NCBI GenBank assembly: GCA_964554125.1
Contig: CAZKNG010000003.1
Coordinates: forward strand, 9,059 to 73,058
DNA from: JAGHBT01 sp035311885
GTDB taxonomy: Bacteria; Krumholzibacteriota; Krumholzibacteriia; Krumholzibacteriales; WJIX01
Direction: 5' to 3'
Length of the DNA stretch: 64,000 bases
Within the stretch, counting starts at the first letter, position 1; every line of letters starts with the position of its first letter. The notes beneath the pieces were generated by a model. The model made no database searches and was not told the DNA's origin. It saw only the letters and a program-made list of their open reading frames with translations. A program made the translations under genes and the position numbers. This document shows positions 8,391 through 17,183 of this stretch, in pieces.

Positions 8391-9326
8391 TTAATAACCT
8401 TTTGCAGTATCAATGAAGAACTCACTCCTTTGATTCTTTTGAAGTGATTCAAAAACATCTTTGAAACTTACCTCGATGTCACAGGTGTCGGTGAGAGCAG
8501 CCTGATGAGGTGTAATATAAACACTGTCATTCATCCATAGCCTGGATGAAGCCGGCAGGGGCTCTGAGCTGAAGACATCTAATGTCGCTCTGGATATATA
8601 TCCTTTTTCTATAGAATCTAAAATCGTTTTCTCCTCGACCAGCCCGCCTCTTCCGACATTTATAAAATGAAGATTCTTAAAATTCGAGAAGAATTTTCCG
8701 CTTAGCATATTCTCGTTCTTACCCGCGGCCGGCAATGTGGATATCAGAATATCTATCTCCGGAGGTTCTGCAAGGAAATCACAGGCAGGATATACTTCCA
8801 CAAAACAGGGGGTCTCTCTTCCGTCCGTATTGACACCGAGAAGCTCAAAACCAAATCCTGAAAGAAGCCTCGCCACTTCGCGACCCATATTTCCCGTTCC
8901 AAGTACAGCTATTCTATTCTTATTATCTTTCTCATTAACTACCTTTCGCCAGACTCCGGATTTCTGCTGCTTGTAAAGCTCATATAAATTCTGCTTTTCT
9001 GCAAGAATATGAGCCAGGCAGTACTCCGCCATTTTTCTTCCCATATTTCCCACAGTCCGTGATATTATTATATCTTCATTCAGATCATCCCTTTCAAGAA
9101 AGGCGTCCGCTCCGGCGCCGAAAGAGTGGATCCATAAAATATGGGAGATATCGAGGTTTCGGGGCAAAGTGAATGCCGTAAGGGCATTATACTCATTCAG
9201 TGTTTCCTGATCGATACTCTCAAAATAATCTATACAGATATTTTCCGCTTCAGCATATTCTTTTATCCGTTCATGAAAATCCCGGGCGAGTCTTCCGGAA
9301 GTTATTATTCTGTATTTATCTGTCAT
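8391..9326 (-). CDS. D-2-hydroxyacid dehydrogenase (NAD-binding)
   Basis: A 311-residue member of the D-isomer-specific 2-hydroxyacid dehydrogenase family. The Rossmann motif AVLGTGNMGREVARLL lies near residue 140. The substrate arginine is in INVGRGGLVEE, and the catalytic histidine in YITPHQAALTD near residue 273. The N-terminal catalytic domain is short and divergent, so it is not clearly SerA, LdhA or PdxB; glyoxylate/hydroxypyruvate reductase-like members are closest in architecture. It is followed downstream by the dipeptidase and preceded by the RNA methyltransferase, with gaps of over 100 bases on both sides. Confidence 0.8.
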   Translation of the reverse strand: MTDKYRIITSGRLARDFHERIKEYAEAENICIDYFESIDQETLNEYNALTAFTLPRNLDISHILWIHSFGAGADAFLERDDLNEDIIISRTVGNMGRKMAEYCLAHILAEKQNLYELYKQQKSGVWRKVVNEKDNKNRIAVLGTGNMGREVARLLSGFGFELLGVNTDGRETPCFVEVYPACDFLAEPPEIDILISTLPAAGKNENMLSGKFFSNFKNLHFINVGRGGLVEEKTILDSIEKGYISRATLDVFSSEPLPASSRLWMNDSVYITPHQAALTDTCDIEVSFKDVFESLQKNQRSEFFIDTAKGY

Positions 9327-9462
9327 GTTGCATCATACCTCAATAAACAGTATGCTTATTCCCGCTTGATATTACCACATCACAAAGAAAGAGAGAAGAA
9401 ATCATCTGCTTTGAAAGCCCCCCAAGCAATTTCTCAGTTATCATCTTAAAACACCATATCTT

Positions 9463-10623
9463 CTAACGAATTTCGTACCTGGCAAGGTAGCCTCGCAGCC
9501 CGCCGCTGTTAATCTCTTTCTTCCAGGATGCTTTGAGAAAAACACTTTTAAGGAGATTTTTTCTGCCGAGATATATATAGGCAACAGCCCCGCCGCACCG
9601 TTCCTTCAGGAAAGTTACAAATTCATCGAGCAGAGCTTTTGCTCCTCCGGTATCACCGGAGCGTATTCCGTACGGAGGGTTACATATAATAACAGTTTTC
9701 TCAAGTGAATCTATGCTTTGAAAAGGCCTGCAGGTTATATCAACATCCCCCCCTCCGGGAAGGCGTTTAAGATTATTCCCAGCTGCCCTCGCAGCATCTT
9801 CAGATAAATCACTTCCGGCTATCAGCCCCTCCGGAAGCGTTCTAATCTGCTTTTCATAATCCTTTTTAACCATTTCCCAGATTTCTTCATCAAAATCGGG
9901 TAACTGCTCAAATCCAAACTTACACCTGAGATAACCCGCAGGAATACGGCAAGCGTACATATATGCTTCGGCCAGCAGTGTTCCTGAACCGCACATTGGA
10001 TCGTACAGCCGCCTCTGGCCGCTCCACCCGCTGAACTTTATTATTGCGGCAGCTACTGTTTCCTGCATTGGAGCACTGACCGAATCGAGTCGATACCCCC
10101 TTCTGTGGAGTGAACCGCCTGAAGTGTCAACACTGATGGTAGCCTTGTTATTGTGAACATATAAATTCAGCCATAGATCCGGATCTTTAGGATCAACATC
10201 GGGCCTCCGGCCGCTTATCTCGCGAAAATAATCAACGACTGCGTCTTTGAGCCGCCGCTCAGCGTATTGAGAGTGGCGTATACGGCTTTTCGAGACATTA
10301 GCCTTTACGGCAAAGGTATCGTCAAGAGATAGCAGCCTTTTCCACGGCAGAGATTTAGCCGTTTTATATAGATATTTCTCGCTGTGGCAGTCAAATGTCA
10401 GGATCGGCGCGAGCACGTGCGACGCAAATCTTGAAGTGTAGTTTACCCGGTATAGCGTTTCATGATCGGCTGTGAAATATATTCCACGGTAGGTTGTCCT
10501 GACATCAGAGGCACCGAGCTTTGATATCTCTTCAGCTTCCAGTTTCTCCAATCCACTGGAGATTTGCGCGAAATATCTATTAGTTTTCTGGTACGCGAAC
10601 CTATCATCTAATGAACGTTTCAT
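9463..10623 (-). CDS. THUMP-domain RNA methyltransferase (RlmL N-terminal type)
   Basis: A 386-residue protein matching the THUMP plus methyltransferase part of RlmL (COG0116), which makes m2G in 23S rRNA. The N-terminal FAQISSGLEKLEAEEISKLG and TTYRGIYF segments are the ferredoxin-like/THUMP region. DPMCGSGTLLAEAYM near residue 204 is the SAM-binding loop, and VIICNPPYGIR near 310 is the NPPY catalytic motif for amino-group methylation. The C-terminal RlmK domain of the E. coli fusion is absent, as in many bacteria. The exact guanine target is inferred. Confidence 0.85.
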   Translation of the reverse strand: MKRSLDDRFAYQKTNRYFAQISSGLEKLEAEEISKLGASDVRTTYRGIYFTADHETLYRVNYTSRFASHVLAPILTFDCHSEKYLYKTAKSLPWKRLLSLDDTFAVKANVSKSRIRHSQYAERRLKDAVVDYFREISGRRPDVDPKDPDLWLNLYVHNNKATISVDTSGGSLHRRGYRLDSVSAPMQETVAAAIIKFSGWSGQRRLYDPMCGSGTLLAEAYMYACRIPAGYLRCKFGFEQLPDFDEEIWEMVKKDYEKQIRTLPEGLIAGSDLSEDAARAAGNNLKRLPGGGDVDITCRPFQSIDSLEKTVIICNPPYGIRSGDTGGAKALLDEFVTFLKERCGGAVAYIYLGRKNLLKSVFLKASWKKEINSGGLRGYLARYEIR

Positions 10624-10684
10624 CTTTTCTTGCTTGATATAGCATACCCCTTTTTCGAATATCTTAAGCTTAAATAAGTACTTA

Positions 10685-11701
10685 CTATTCTATAAACTCG
10701 TTGCCCACTTTACGCGCGCGCTCAGGTTTATCTAAATTAATATCCAGCGCTAACCCTATTTCAACAAGCAGGTTCCATCCAGCGGTCAGAAATATGTATG
10801 GATTCATATTTCCTCCTTCCGGAACACGTATAGTTGTAAACGGGGTATCTCTATCCGCGATCGCGATGACTGTCAGTCCAACACCTTCAACCAGGACTTC
10901 CTGAAATTTCTCTATTTCCTCCTCGATTGGATCTATTACAAACACAATATCATTACTTTCCATGACCTCTTCGATACCGTGTACCGCGTAGGTGCCTTCG
11001 AGAAAGTCAGATTTCTTCCTTGTGATTTCATTCGTTTTCAGAGTAAGTTCTTCAGCTACACCGTCATCATAGCCCGCGAAATAAATTGTCGGCGCCTTTG
11101 CGGCTTTTTCAACGATACCGGGTTTTATACGCATGGTAAGTGTTTTTTTGATCTTGCCTGCCAGCTCTTTAAGATCGACTGAATTACTATTACCGGCAAT
11201 ATGCCATAATATCGATTCGTAAAAAAGAGCCTGTTCGACTACACTCTTTGTAGCCGCTACCGCCTGCTCCCATCCGCAATTTAAAACAAAGGTTTCATTA
11301 CATGCCTCTTCGAGAAGTGTTCCCTCGTTGGCGGTAAGAGCAAAACGGAATTCATTGCCTTCATCTGCCAGTTTCTTGGCCAGTAAAACAACCTCCTTGG
11401 TCCTCCCCGAGTTTGAAGCGCAGAAAACCGCGAATTCAGACAGATCGTACTGCGCAGACTGACGTGATCCGTCTGTTGATATTGAAAGATCGAGTCCCAT
11501 TTTCAACCCCTTGCGTATCGCATTTTTTGCGGGGTAGATTCTACTTGAACCTTCACCTGTAAGCATAAGCCTGCCAGCATTTTGTATCTTGCAGGCAACC
11601 TCTTTCGTCTGGTCCGGATCAAAGTTCTCAACAACGCTTACAGTATCGATCATCTCCCTTGCTAAAGCGTATTTTGAATACTTCTCCTCTTCTATATTCA
11701 T
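10685..11701 (-). CDS. SIS-domain sugar-phosphate binding protein
   Basis: A 338-residue protein with two SIS (sugar isomerase) domains and no glutaminase domain. MLTGEGSSRIYPAKNA near residue 48 and FAVFCASNSGRTKEVV near 111 are the phosphosugar-binding loops of the first domain. FAGYDDGVAEELTLK starts the second. The arrangement is that of the GlmS isomerase half or AgaS-like deaminases/isomerases. GGAG lies upstream of the ATG. The next gene upstream encodes the DUF4954 hexapeptide protein, which hints at a shared role in amino-sugar nucleotide chemistry. The precise reaction is unknown. Confidence 0.75.
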   Translation of the reverse strand: MNIEEEKYSKYALAREMIDTVSVVENFDPDQTKEVACKIQNAGRLMLTGEGSSRIYPAKNAIRKGLKMGLDLSISTDGSRQSAQYDLSEFAVFCASNSGRTKEVVLLAKKLADEGNEFRFALTANEGTLLEEACNETFVLNCGWEQAVAATKSVVEQALFYESILWHIAGNSNSVDLKELAGKIKKTLTMRIKPGIVEKAAKAPTIYFAGYDDGVAEELTLKTNEITRKKSDFLEGTYAVHGIEEVMESNDIVFVIDPIEEEIEKFQEVLVEGVGLTVIAIADRDTPFTTIRVPEGGNMNPYIFLTAGWNLLVEIGLALDINLDKPERARKVGNEFIE

Positions 11702-11832
11702 TCAATGCTCCTTCCGAAAAAAAAAAGAATAGAAAAACTCCGGCCGGGATCTATCTTTAAATCCCGATACTGAATCTCAAGTTACATTTATTAATATAGA
11801 ACAACAGTTATAACTTGCCGTTATATCATTTG

Positions 11833-14043
11833 TTAAGAATCCCTCTTACTGATTTCACCTGCCAGCTTCTTAAAATCCTCTGTTTCCCCGCGCACCTGTT
11901 TTACAAAACTGTTGTCTTCGATCGTTCCAATCGCGGCGTTCATCTCCTCAATATTTCTGTATGTATTCTGTCTGAACTTATTATCGAAATCCTTCTTTCT
12001 GGATCTATAGACGGCCCGGTTAACAAATTCCTGAATCTCAACTGCTCTTTCAAGAGCTCCCAGCCAATCCTCTTTAGTAAACTCCGTATCGGAACCATTT
12101 ATATCCCGAAGGGTAGCAAAGGCGTGTTTCTGTTTTTCAAACGGATATTCCTGCCATAGCTGGTCATATCTTTCGTGAATATCCTTCCAGGAAGAAAGTT
12201 TCCCCTTAACAATATCTCTACGCAGACAGTCAACATCTCCTTCAGCGATAAGCTGTCCTCCTATATTAAGCCATCTCTCTTCGCGCTCACACCCTAGTTT
12301 TTCAACCATCGATGAAAATCTTAATGAAGGATCAGATGCCATATATTCTATCAGATTCTTTACAGCGTAATAATGAAGCATATCAGAATAGGCCCTGTAT
12401 GCCTCATAAACTTTAAAGATGATGACCTTTCTTTTTGACTTTTCCATATTTTCGCCCAGAATTTCCAGTTTATCTATCTTTCCTTTAGAGCCGGTGAGAA
12501 GCTCACGCCCCGCTGCAGCCAGCTTATCTTCGTCTTCATTACCGTCTAATTCACCTCTCTCGCGCAAGCTCGCTTTCGCTGCCGCAATCTCGAGCAGTCT
12601 ACGGGCCTTTATTATTTCTTCCGCTGTATCCGGAGCTAAAGGGTCGAATTCAATATTCTGTATCTTCCTCTCGCGTTTGTCTCTATTCCTGAACTTGGAG
12701 GAATTTCTTGCCAGGGCATACATATTATACAACCACCAGTATGCCGGCAGGACTTCAAGCCTGCCCTTTACGTCATTATTATTAACCAGTGAAAAGGGGA
12801 GAGGAATATCGAGTTCAGCCGGATAATCGGCTTTAGCAAGAAGAACAAAGGAAGCAAAACGGCACGAATGTTTAACGCTGACACATAATCCCGGCCAGAA
12901 TCCTCTGCCCGCCTGAATTTCATTGTCGTTGGCGCGGCTGTTGTGATTTGAACCTATCGTAGCGCCCGCGGCCATATTACTCTGGCCCATAACCACAGAG
13001 GCTATCAGAAACGAATTGTTGTGATGCTGTTCGTGAGCGGGAAATATCAGATTGTTGAGGACTTCACAACATGAAATGGTAGAATTATCCCCCAGGAAGG
13101 AGTTTATAAGCCTCGCTCCGTATTTCAGATTTGAATTATCACCAAGAATAAACCTCACTGCCTTGCAGCCGTAAAAGACATGACAACCGAAACCGATAAT
13201 ACCATTTACGAGCTCTACACCCTCTCCGATCTGTGTCTTTTCTGTTTCCGATGAATTAATAGTAAGATTCTTTAATTTGTTGACCCCTTTAATATAACAA
13301 TGGGAACCGATCTTTACATCTTTTAGAATACGTGAATTCTTGATAACACACTGACTTCCGATAGTACCGTAATATCCTCTGCTTGAATCAAAACTCTCCT
13401 GAGTTATCTTCTTCAATTTTTCCTGCAGCGCCGTGTCATCTCTGTATTTTGCCCATATATAGGCGTCAGCTGTTATTATACCTTCGAAGGGCAACACGCT
13501 GCGGCATCCCGCTTCATTCATCAGGTCGAGCCATATTCGTACTTCCTCCTGCTCACCCTCCTTTATAATTCCATTTCCGAATTTGGCGTGATTTGTAGTA
13601 TGCATTTCATTGATATTTGACAAAATAGTTCTGTCACCCACAATGAAATGTGATAAATAAAATACATCGTGGACCGCTACATCATCTCCTATATCACACG
13701 CAATTATCAAACTGTTTGTAATTCCGGCAGGCACCTTCAGATCATGGTGGTCAAGGATCACGTTTCTCACGTTTCCTATTCGAACACGGCCGTAGAAATC
13801 ATTATTCTTTATCTGTCCGGGATCAAATTTGTCGGTTACGAATATTTCATCCCAGTTATCGGAAGTATTGTTATTCTTCACAAGCCTGCGCACTTCATCG
13901 GAGCTGAGGTTACGCCACCTTTTTTCAGGCCATAAAGCCTGGCTATAACGATGGTAGTACTCATCTTTTCCCTTCGGAAGGTACTCCTCCGGAATAAAAT
14001 TTCTACCTATAACACCTGCCGGTAAAATTCTGACACTATCCAA
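11833..14043 (-). CDS. DUF4954 family protein with left-handed beta-helix
   Basis: A 736-residue protein matching DUF4954, known mainly from Bacteroidetes and spirochaetes. After an N-terminal segment (LSSDEVRRLVKNNN) it has many hexapeptide-like turns between about residues 90 and 370 (FYGRVRIGN, IGSHCYIKG, ATIGSNHNSRAND), typical of the left-handed beta-helix of sugar acyl- and nucleotidyltransferases. The C-terminal 300 residues are helical and charged. It starts at TTG with AGGA upstream. It lies just upstream of the SIS gene, so the pair may act on phosphosugars. No catalytic role is established for the family. Confidence 0.65.
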   Translation of the reverse strand: MDSVRILPAGVIGRNFIPEEYLPKGKDEYYHRYSQALWPEKRWRNLSSDEVRRLVKNNNTSDNWDEIFVTDKFDPGQIKNNDFYGRVRIGNVRNVILDHHDLKVPAGITNSLIIACDIGDDVAVHDVFYLSHFIVGDRTILSNINEMHTTNHAKFGNGIIKEGEQEEVRIWLDLMNEAGCRSVLPFEGIITADAYIWAKYRDDTALQEKLKKITQESFDSSRGYYGTIGSQCVIKNSRILKDVKIGSHCYIKGVNKLKNLTINSSETEKTQIGEGVELVNGIIGFGCHVFYGCKAVRFILGDNSNLKYGARLINSFLGDNSTISCCEVLNNLIFPAHEQHHNNSFLIASVVMGQSNMAAGATIGSNHNSRANDNEIQAGRGFWPGLCVSVKHSCRFASFVLLAKADYPAELDIPLPFSLVNNNDVKGRLEVLPAYWWLYNMYALARNSSKFRNRDKRERKIQNIEFDPLAPDTAEEIIKARRLLEIAAAKASLRERGELDGNEDEDKLAAAGRELLTGSKGKIDKLEILGENMEKSKRKVIIFKVYEAYRAYSDMLHYYAVKNLIEYMASDPSLRFSSMVEKLGCEREERWLNIGGQLIAEGDVDCLRRDIVKGKLSSWKDIHERYDQLWQEYPFEKQKHAFATLRDINGSDTEFTKEDWLGALERAVEIQEFVNRAVYRSRKKDFDNKFRQNTYRNIEEMNAAIGTIEDNSFVKQVRGETEDFKKLAGEISKRDS

Positions 14044-14341
14044 TTGTTCCTGCTCCCTCTGTCAAATCTCTCATTTTTTATATTATTATTGATTTATTGC
14101 CAACTGAAAGTGTACAATCAAATAGATAAGATTTCAAGATTATTCCCTCTCTCCTTGATATTTTCCACTAAAGATATAAATGATATACAGGATATATCCG
14201 ATTCTCAGCAATTCTTCTAAAAACCACAGAAGTTAAATATTCAGTTACATAACATATATTAGATCTTAAGGTTAGAGTGTACCCCCTAATCGTTGACAAA
14301 ATGGGTGATTTCCGTTATATTAAATCAATGGAGACAAGAAG
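14044..14341. other. Divergent promoter region
   Basis: A 298-base AT-rich gap between the divergent DUF4954 gene and the plus-strand lipoprotein gene. A good sigma-70 promoter for the latter is at 14293-14321. Nothing else coding was seen. Confidence 0.5.
14293..14321 (+). promoter_or_regulatory. Sigma-70 type promoter of the lipoprotein/FadL pair
   Basis: TTGACA at 14293-14298 is a perfect -35 box. After 17 bases TATATT at 14316-14321 is a good -10 box. Transcription would begin about 10 bases before the GGAGA Shine-Dalgarno region of the gene at 14342. Confidence 0.7.
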
Positions 14342-14887
14342 ATGAAAAAGATAAATCCCTATTTCCTCAGCTTACTTTCCGCTCTCGCGCTTATCCTTTT
14401 TACATCCGGATGCTATACAATACTGAACCATCCCCGTGTCGAAACTGAACCACAGAATGACTATGAATATTATTCCTGTTCCGACTGCCATGGTCAAAAC
14501 GCCTATTTTGGTCACTACTATCCTCCCCTCGCATATCCCGGCATGTGGCATGATTACTACATTCAACCATGGTGGTACGGTGAAATAGACAATACCGGGG
14601 AACAGGATATTCCGGTAAGAAGTATAATTGGAGATAGAGAAATAAGAATCCAGGATAATGATTTTATTACAAACCCCGGCAATATACGCGGCGGGTCTCC
14701 AACGGCCAGGGAAGTCAGAAAGACCGACACAGAGAAAAGTAACACAAACAGCGGTTCAACAAAGGATAATAGAACAAAAAGAATAAAGAGGTCTGAAAGA
14801 AAAGCACGGGAAAGCTCGAAAACAAGAGATAATAACGATTCCAGAGATAACAACAAAGACAGATCAGGTGATGATAATCGCCGATAA
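14342..14887 (+). CDS. Lipoprotein with one CxxCH motif and charged tail
   Basis: A 181-residue predicted lipoprotein: an N-terminal hydrophobic stretch ends in LFTSGC, with C24 as the lipidated residue. YYSCSDCHG at 43-51 holds one CxxCH motif, the pattern for covalent haem c, but a metal or disulfide role is equally possible. It is followed by a region rich in Tyr, His, Pro and Trp (residues 52-80). From about residue 115 the tail is made of Lys, Arg, Asp, Asn and Ser and should be disordered. The family is not recognised. It shares a promoter with the downstream FadL-like barrel gene, 45 bases away, so both probably act at the outer membrane. Confidence 0.6.
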   Translation: MKKINPYFLSLLSALALILFTSGCYTILNHPRVETEPQNDYEYYSCSDCHGQNAYFGHYYPPLAYPGMWHDYYIQPWWYGEIDNTGEQDIPVRSIIGDREIRIQDNDFITNPGNIRGGSPTAREVRKTDTEKSNTNSGSTKDNRTKRIKRSERKARESSKTRDNNDSRDNNKDRSGDDNRR

Positions 14888-14932
14888 GTTTTATCAGATG
14901 TCCATCCACTTCTTTTCGCTGCGAGGTGAATA

Positions 14933-16282
14933 TTGAATAAAGGAAAAATAGTTATTTTTACTGTAATAATGCTCTTTGCTGCCATTTCTGTTCGTTCACA
15001 GATAATAGAGACTATTTCTGCTCGTTCACAGATAATAGGAAGTCTGCAGGCTGACAGGCTGGGCTTTCTCAACACATACCAGTCGGGCGGAAGGGCGGCA
15101 TCTCTTGGCGGAGCTTATACTGCTGTAAGTAACGACGCGTTCGCTCTGATCTACAACCCCGCGGGTCTGACTCAGATAAAAAAGAAGGAATTATCATTCG
15201 GTATACATTACAGCACGGAAGATCTATCCACTAATTACGACGGACATAATTTTCTGCTTCCTAATTCTTCCGCCGGGATAAGTCACCTCACAACAGTATA
15301 TCCCTTCCCCACTTACCGGGGTAGCCTGGTTCTCGGGTTCGGTGTTTTCAAAGTGGCGGATTCAGATCTGGAATATTTCAAGAGTTCTTACCGGGCTGAT
15401 CTGAACGGCACTGTCACGAATACACTCAATCAGACGGGAAATATATATCAGTACCGTTTCGGCGCGGGAGTCGATATTTCACCGAGGATAGCAGCAGGCG
15501 CTAATCTCGTGGTTTGGGACGGATCTTCGGGATTCGTGGAAGATATTTCCTTCGAGCATACAACCTTGGATTCATTCTATGTTTTCAGTGATGACGTTTC
15601 TGTCAATCTCGACGGGCTGAGTATGGAGATCGGCCTGCTGTTCAGATTGTCCAAGGCACTCAGAGCCGGACTAAAGATAAGCACTCCTGCATGGTTATCG
15701 TACGACGGGAACGCCGTTGAATACTATGACGGAAGTTATTCAGACGGCGCCGGGTGGACAACAGATCCTTATTACTATTATATCGAAGACGAGTATACAC
15801 TGCCCATGAAACTTAGAGGAGGAGTGTCATACCGATTCAGGAACCTTCTTCTATGCGCGGACGCCGAATATTGTGACTATACTCAGACTGAATATAACGG
15901 TAAAAAACTATACGTTAACCGTGCTGGTGCTGTCCTGGAGAAAACACTTGATTTTAGTTTTGGAGCAGAGTTTACTCTCCCCTTCTACCCGGCTAAACTC
16001 CGGGCGGGTTATTCCTATCACCCCTCCAGATTTATTGGAATGGAAGAATTGGCCTATATAGAAGAACCAACACCCGAAACAATTAACATTAAATCTAACT
16101 GGTCTCTTTTCGACGTTATAAAGAAGCGCCAGCTCTATTCCTTCGGCGTAGGAGGGCTTATAGACAAGGTTCTAAAGCTCGACCTGACTGTTTCAGTAGG
16201 AAGTTTCGAAAGGGAGACAGAATATCTGACAGAAACTGTAGAATTTACTAAAACCTCCCTTTCAACATCTTATCGATTCTAA
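14933..16282 (+). CDS. FadL/OmpP1-like outer-membrane transport protein
   Basis: A 449-residue beta-barrel. After a signal peptide, GRAASLGGAYTAVSNDAFALIYNPAGL near residue 52 is the N-terminal hatch signature of the FadL/OmpP1/TodX family and related PorV-type proteins. Alternating aromatic strands follow to a C-terminal TSYRF, ending in the phenylalanine expected of barrel proteins. The start is TTG with GAGGTGAA immediately upstream. The region just after the signal peptide carries a ten-residue tandem duplication. It probably moves hydrophobic compounds or takes part in a surface complex with the upstream lipoprotein. Confidence 0.8.
   Translation: MNKGKIVIFTVIMLFAAISVRSQIIETISARSQIIGSLQADRLGFLNTYQSGGRAASLGGAYTAVSNDAFALIYNPAGLTQIKKKELSFGIHYSTEDLSTNYDGHNFLLPNSSAGISHLTTVYPFPTYRGSLVLGFGVFKVADSDLEYFKSSYRADLNGTVTNTLNQTGNIYQYRFGAGVDISPRIAAGANLVVWDGSSGFVEDISFEHTTLDSFYVFSDDVSVNLDGLSMEIGLLFRLSKALRAGLKISTPAWLSYDGNAVEYYDGSYSDGAGWTTDPYYYYIEDEYTLPMKLRGGVSYRFRNLLLCADAEYCDYTQTEYNGKKLYVNRAGAVLEKTLDFSFGAEFTLPFYPAKLRAGYSYHPSRFIGMEELAYIEEPTPETINIKSNWSLFDVIKKRQLYSFGVGGLIDKVLKLDLTVSVGSFERETEYLTETVEFTKTSLSTSYRF
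14984..15043 (+). repeat. 30-base tandem duplication inside the barrel gene
   Basis: Two adjacent 30-base units (14984-15013 and 15014-15043), most bases identical, encode ISVRSQIIET and ISARSQIIGS. The duplication keeps the frame and sits at the expected signal-peptidase region. Confidence 0.8.
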
Positions 16283-16401
16283 TGAGGTCTTATCCTTTTA
16301 AGAATATGCCTGTTTTTTTGCGTTAGGTCTATAGCGGAGGGTGTTTTCCTAAGGGGAAGATATATCGGATCAGATACGCTGGATTCCTGAGGGCTGCTGA
16401 A

Positions 16402-17160
16402 TCAGTCCTTTACCAGAAGATTAGCGAGAGCTTCCTTTGCGGCCATCTGCTCGGCATCTTTTTTATTTTTGCCTCTTCCTTTTCCGCGAACTCTTCCATC
16501 GATATTCACTTCGATAAAGAATATTTTATCATGTTCAGGACCCCTCGTAGATTTTACTCTGTAGTCAGGATATTCGGCGTATTTCCGCTGTGAGAGTTCC
16601 TGAAGTTCACTTTTGTAGTTTATATGATCCCTGTGCTCAATATCTTCACGCAAGGTGCCCAGAATAAAATTAGAGATAAACTTCCTGGCCGCTCTCAGGC
16701 CACCGTCAATATATATTGCTCCGATAATTGCTTCAATAACGTCGGATTGTATTGACTCCTTACTGTGTACACCGTCCCTGTAGGCATTGTCACTGAGAAT
16801 TATATGCTCCTTGAGATTGATTATCTCCGCTTTCTTTGCCAGAACATTTTTACTTACCATAAGCGATTTCTTTTTTGTAAGCTCTCCTTCATTTTCATCG
16901 GGAAATTTCTTCATAAGGTATTCAGCAGTGGCAAGTCCGAGAACAGCGTCACCTAGAAATTCAAGACGCTCATATGTGGTATCCTTATTCCCGTTTAAGG
17001 GTTCCCCCAGAACTGAACTGTGGGTTAATGCCTCTATAAGATTATCTCTACGGTGAAAGTGGTGCCCTATCTTATTCTCCAGGATGTCAAGATGAGATCC
17101 CCCGGTATCGTCAGAAGCCCCCCTGAAAAAGGACTTTAAACGATTTATAAACCCTCTCAT
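16402..17160 (-). CDS. rnc: Ribonuclease III
   Basis: A 252-residue double-strand-specific endoribonuclease for rRNA and mRNA processing. The signature YERLEFLGDAVLGLATAEYL near residue 63 carries the catalytic Glu and Asp. SDVIEAIIGAIYIDGG near 138 holds the second metal-binding pair. Residues about 180-250 form the double-stranded RNA binding domain (NYKSELQELSQRK, GKNKKDAEQMAAKEAL). A 35-residue N-terminal extension precedes the core. It is the last gene of the fatty-acid operon, right after fabF, a common arrangement. Confidence 0.96.
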   Translation of the reverse strand: MRGFINRLKSFFRGASDDTGGSHLDILENKIGHHFHRRDNLIEALTHSSVLGEPLNGNKDTTYERLEFLGDAVLGLATAEYLMKKFPDENEGELTKKKSLMVSKNVLAKKAEIINLKEHIILSDNAYRDGVHSKESIQSDVIEAIIGAIYIDGGLRAARKFISNFILGTLREDIEHRDHINYKSELQELSQRKYAEYPDYRVKSTRGPEHDKIFFIEVNIDGRVRGKGRGKNKKDAEQMAAKEALANLLVKD

Positions 17161-17183
17161 AAGAAATCTCTTCAGTTCAGCAA

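Noticed and set aside
11732..11766. Terminator between the DUF4954 and SIS genes
   Set aside because: A six-pair stem (CGGGAT/ATCCCG) is seen, but the T-run is seven bases away from it, so the call is too weak.
14563..15075. 170-codon minus-strand frame
   Set aside because: Antisense to the lipoprotein gene; its Leu/Ser runs come from reading the Asp/Lys/Arg/Asn-rich tail backwards.
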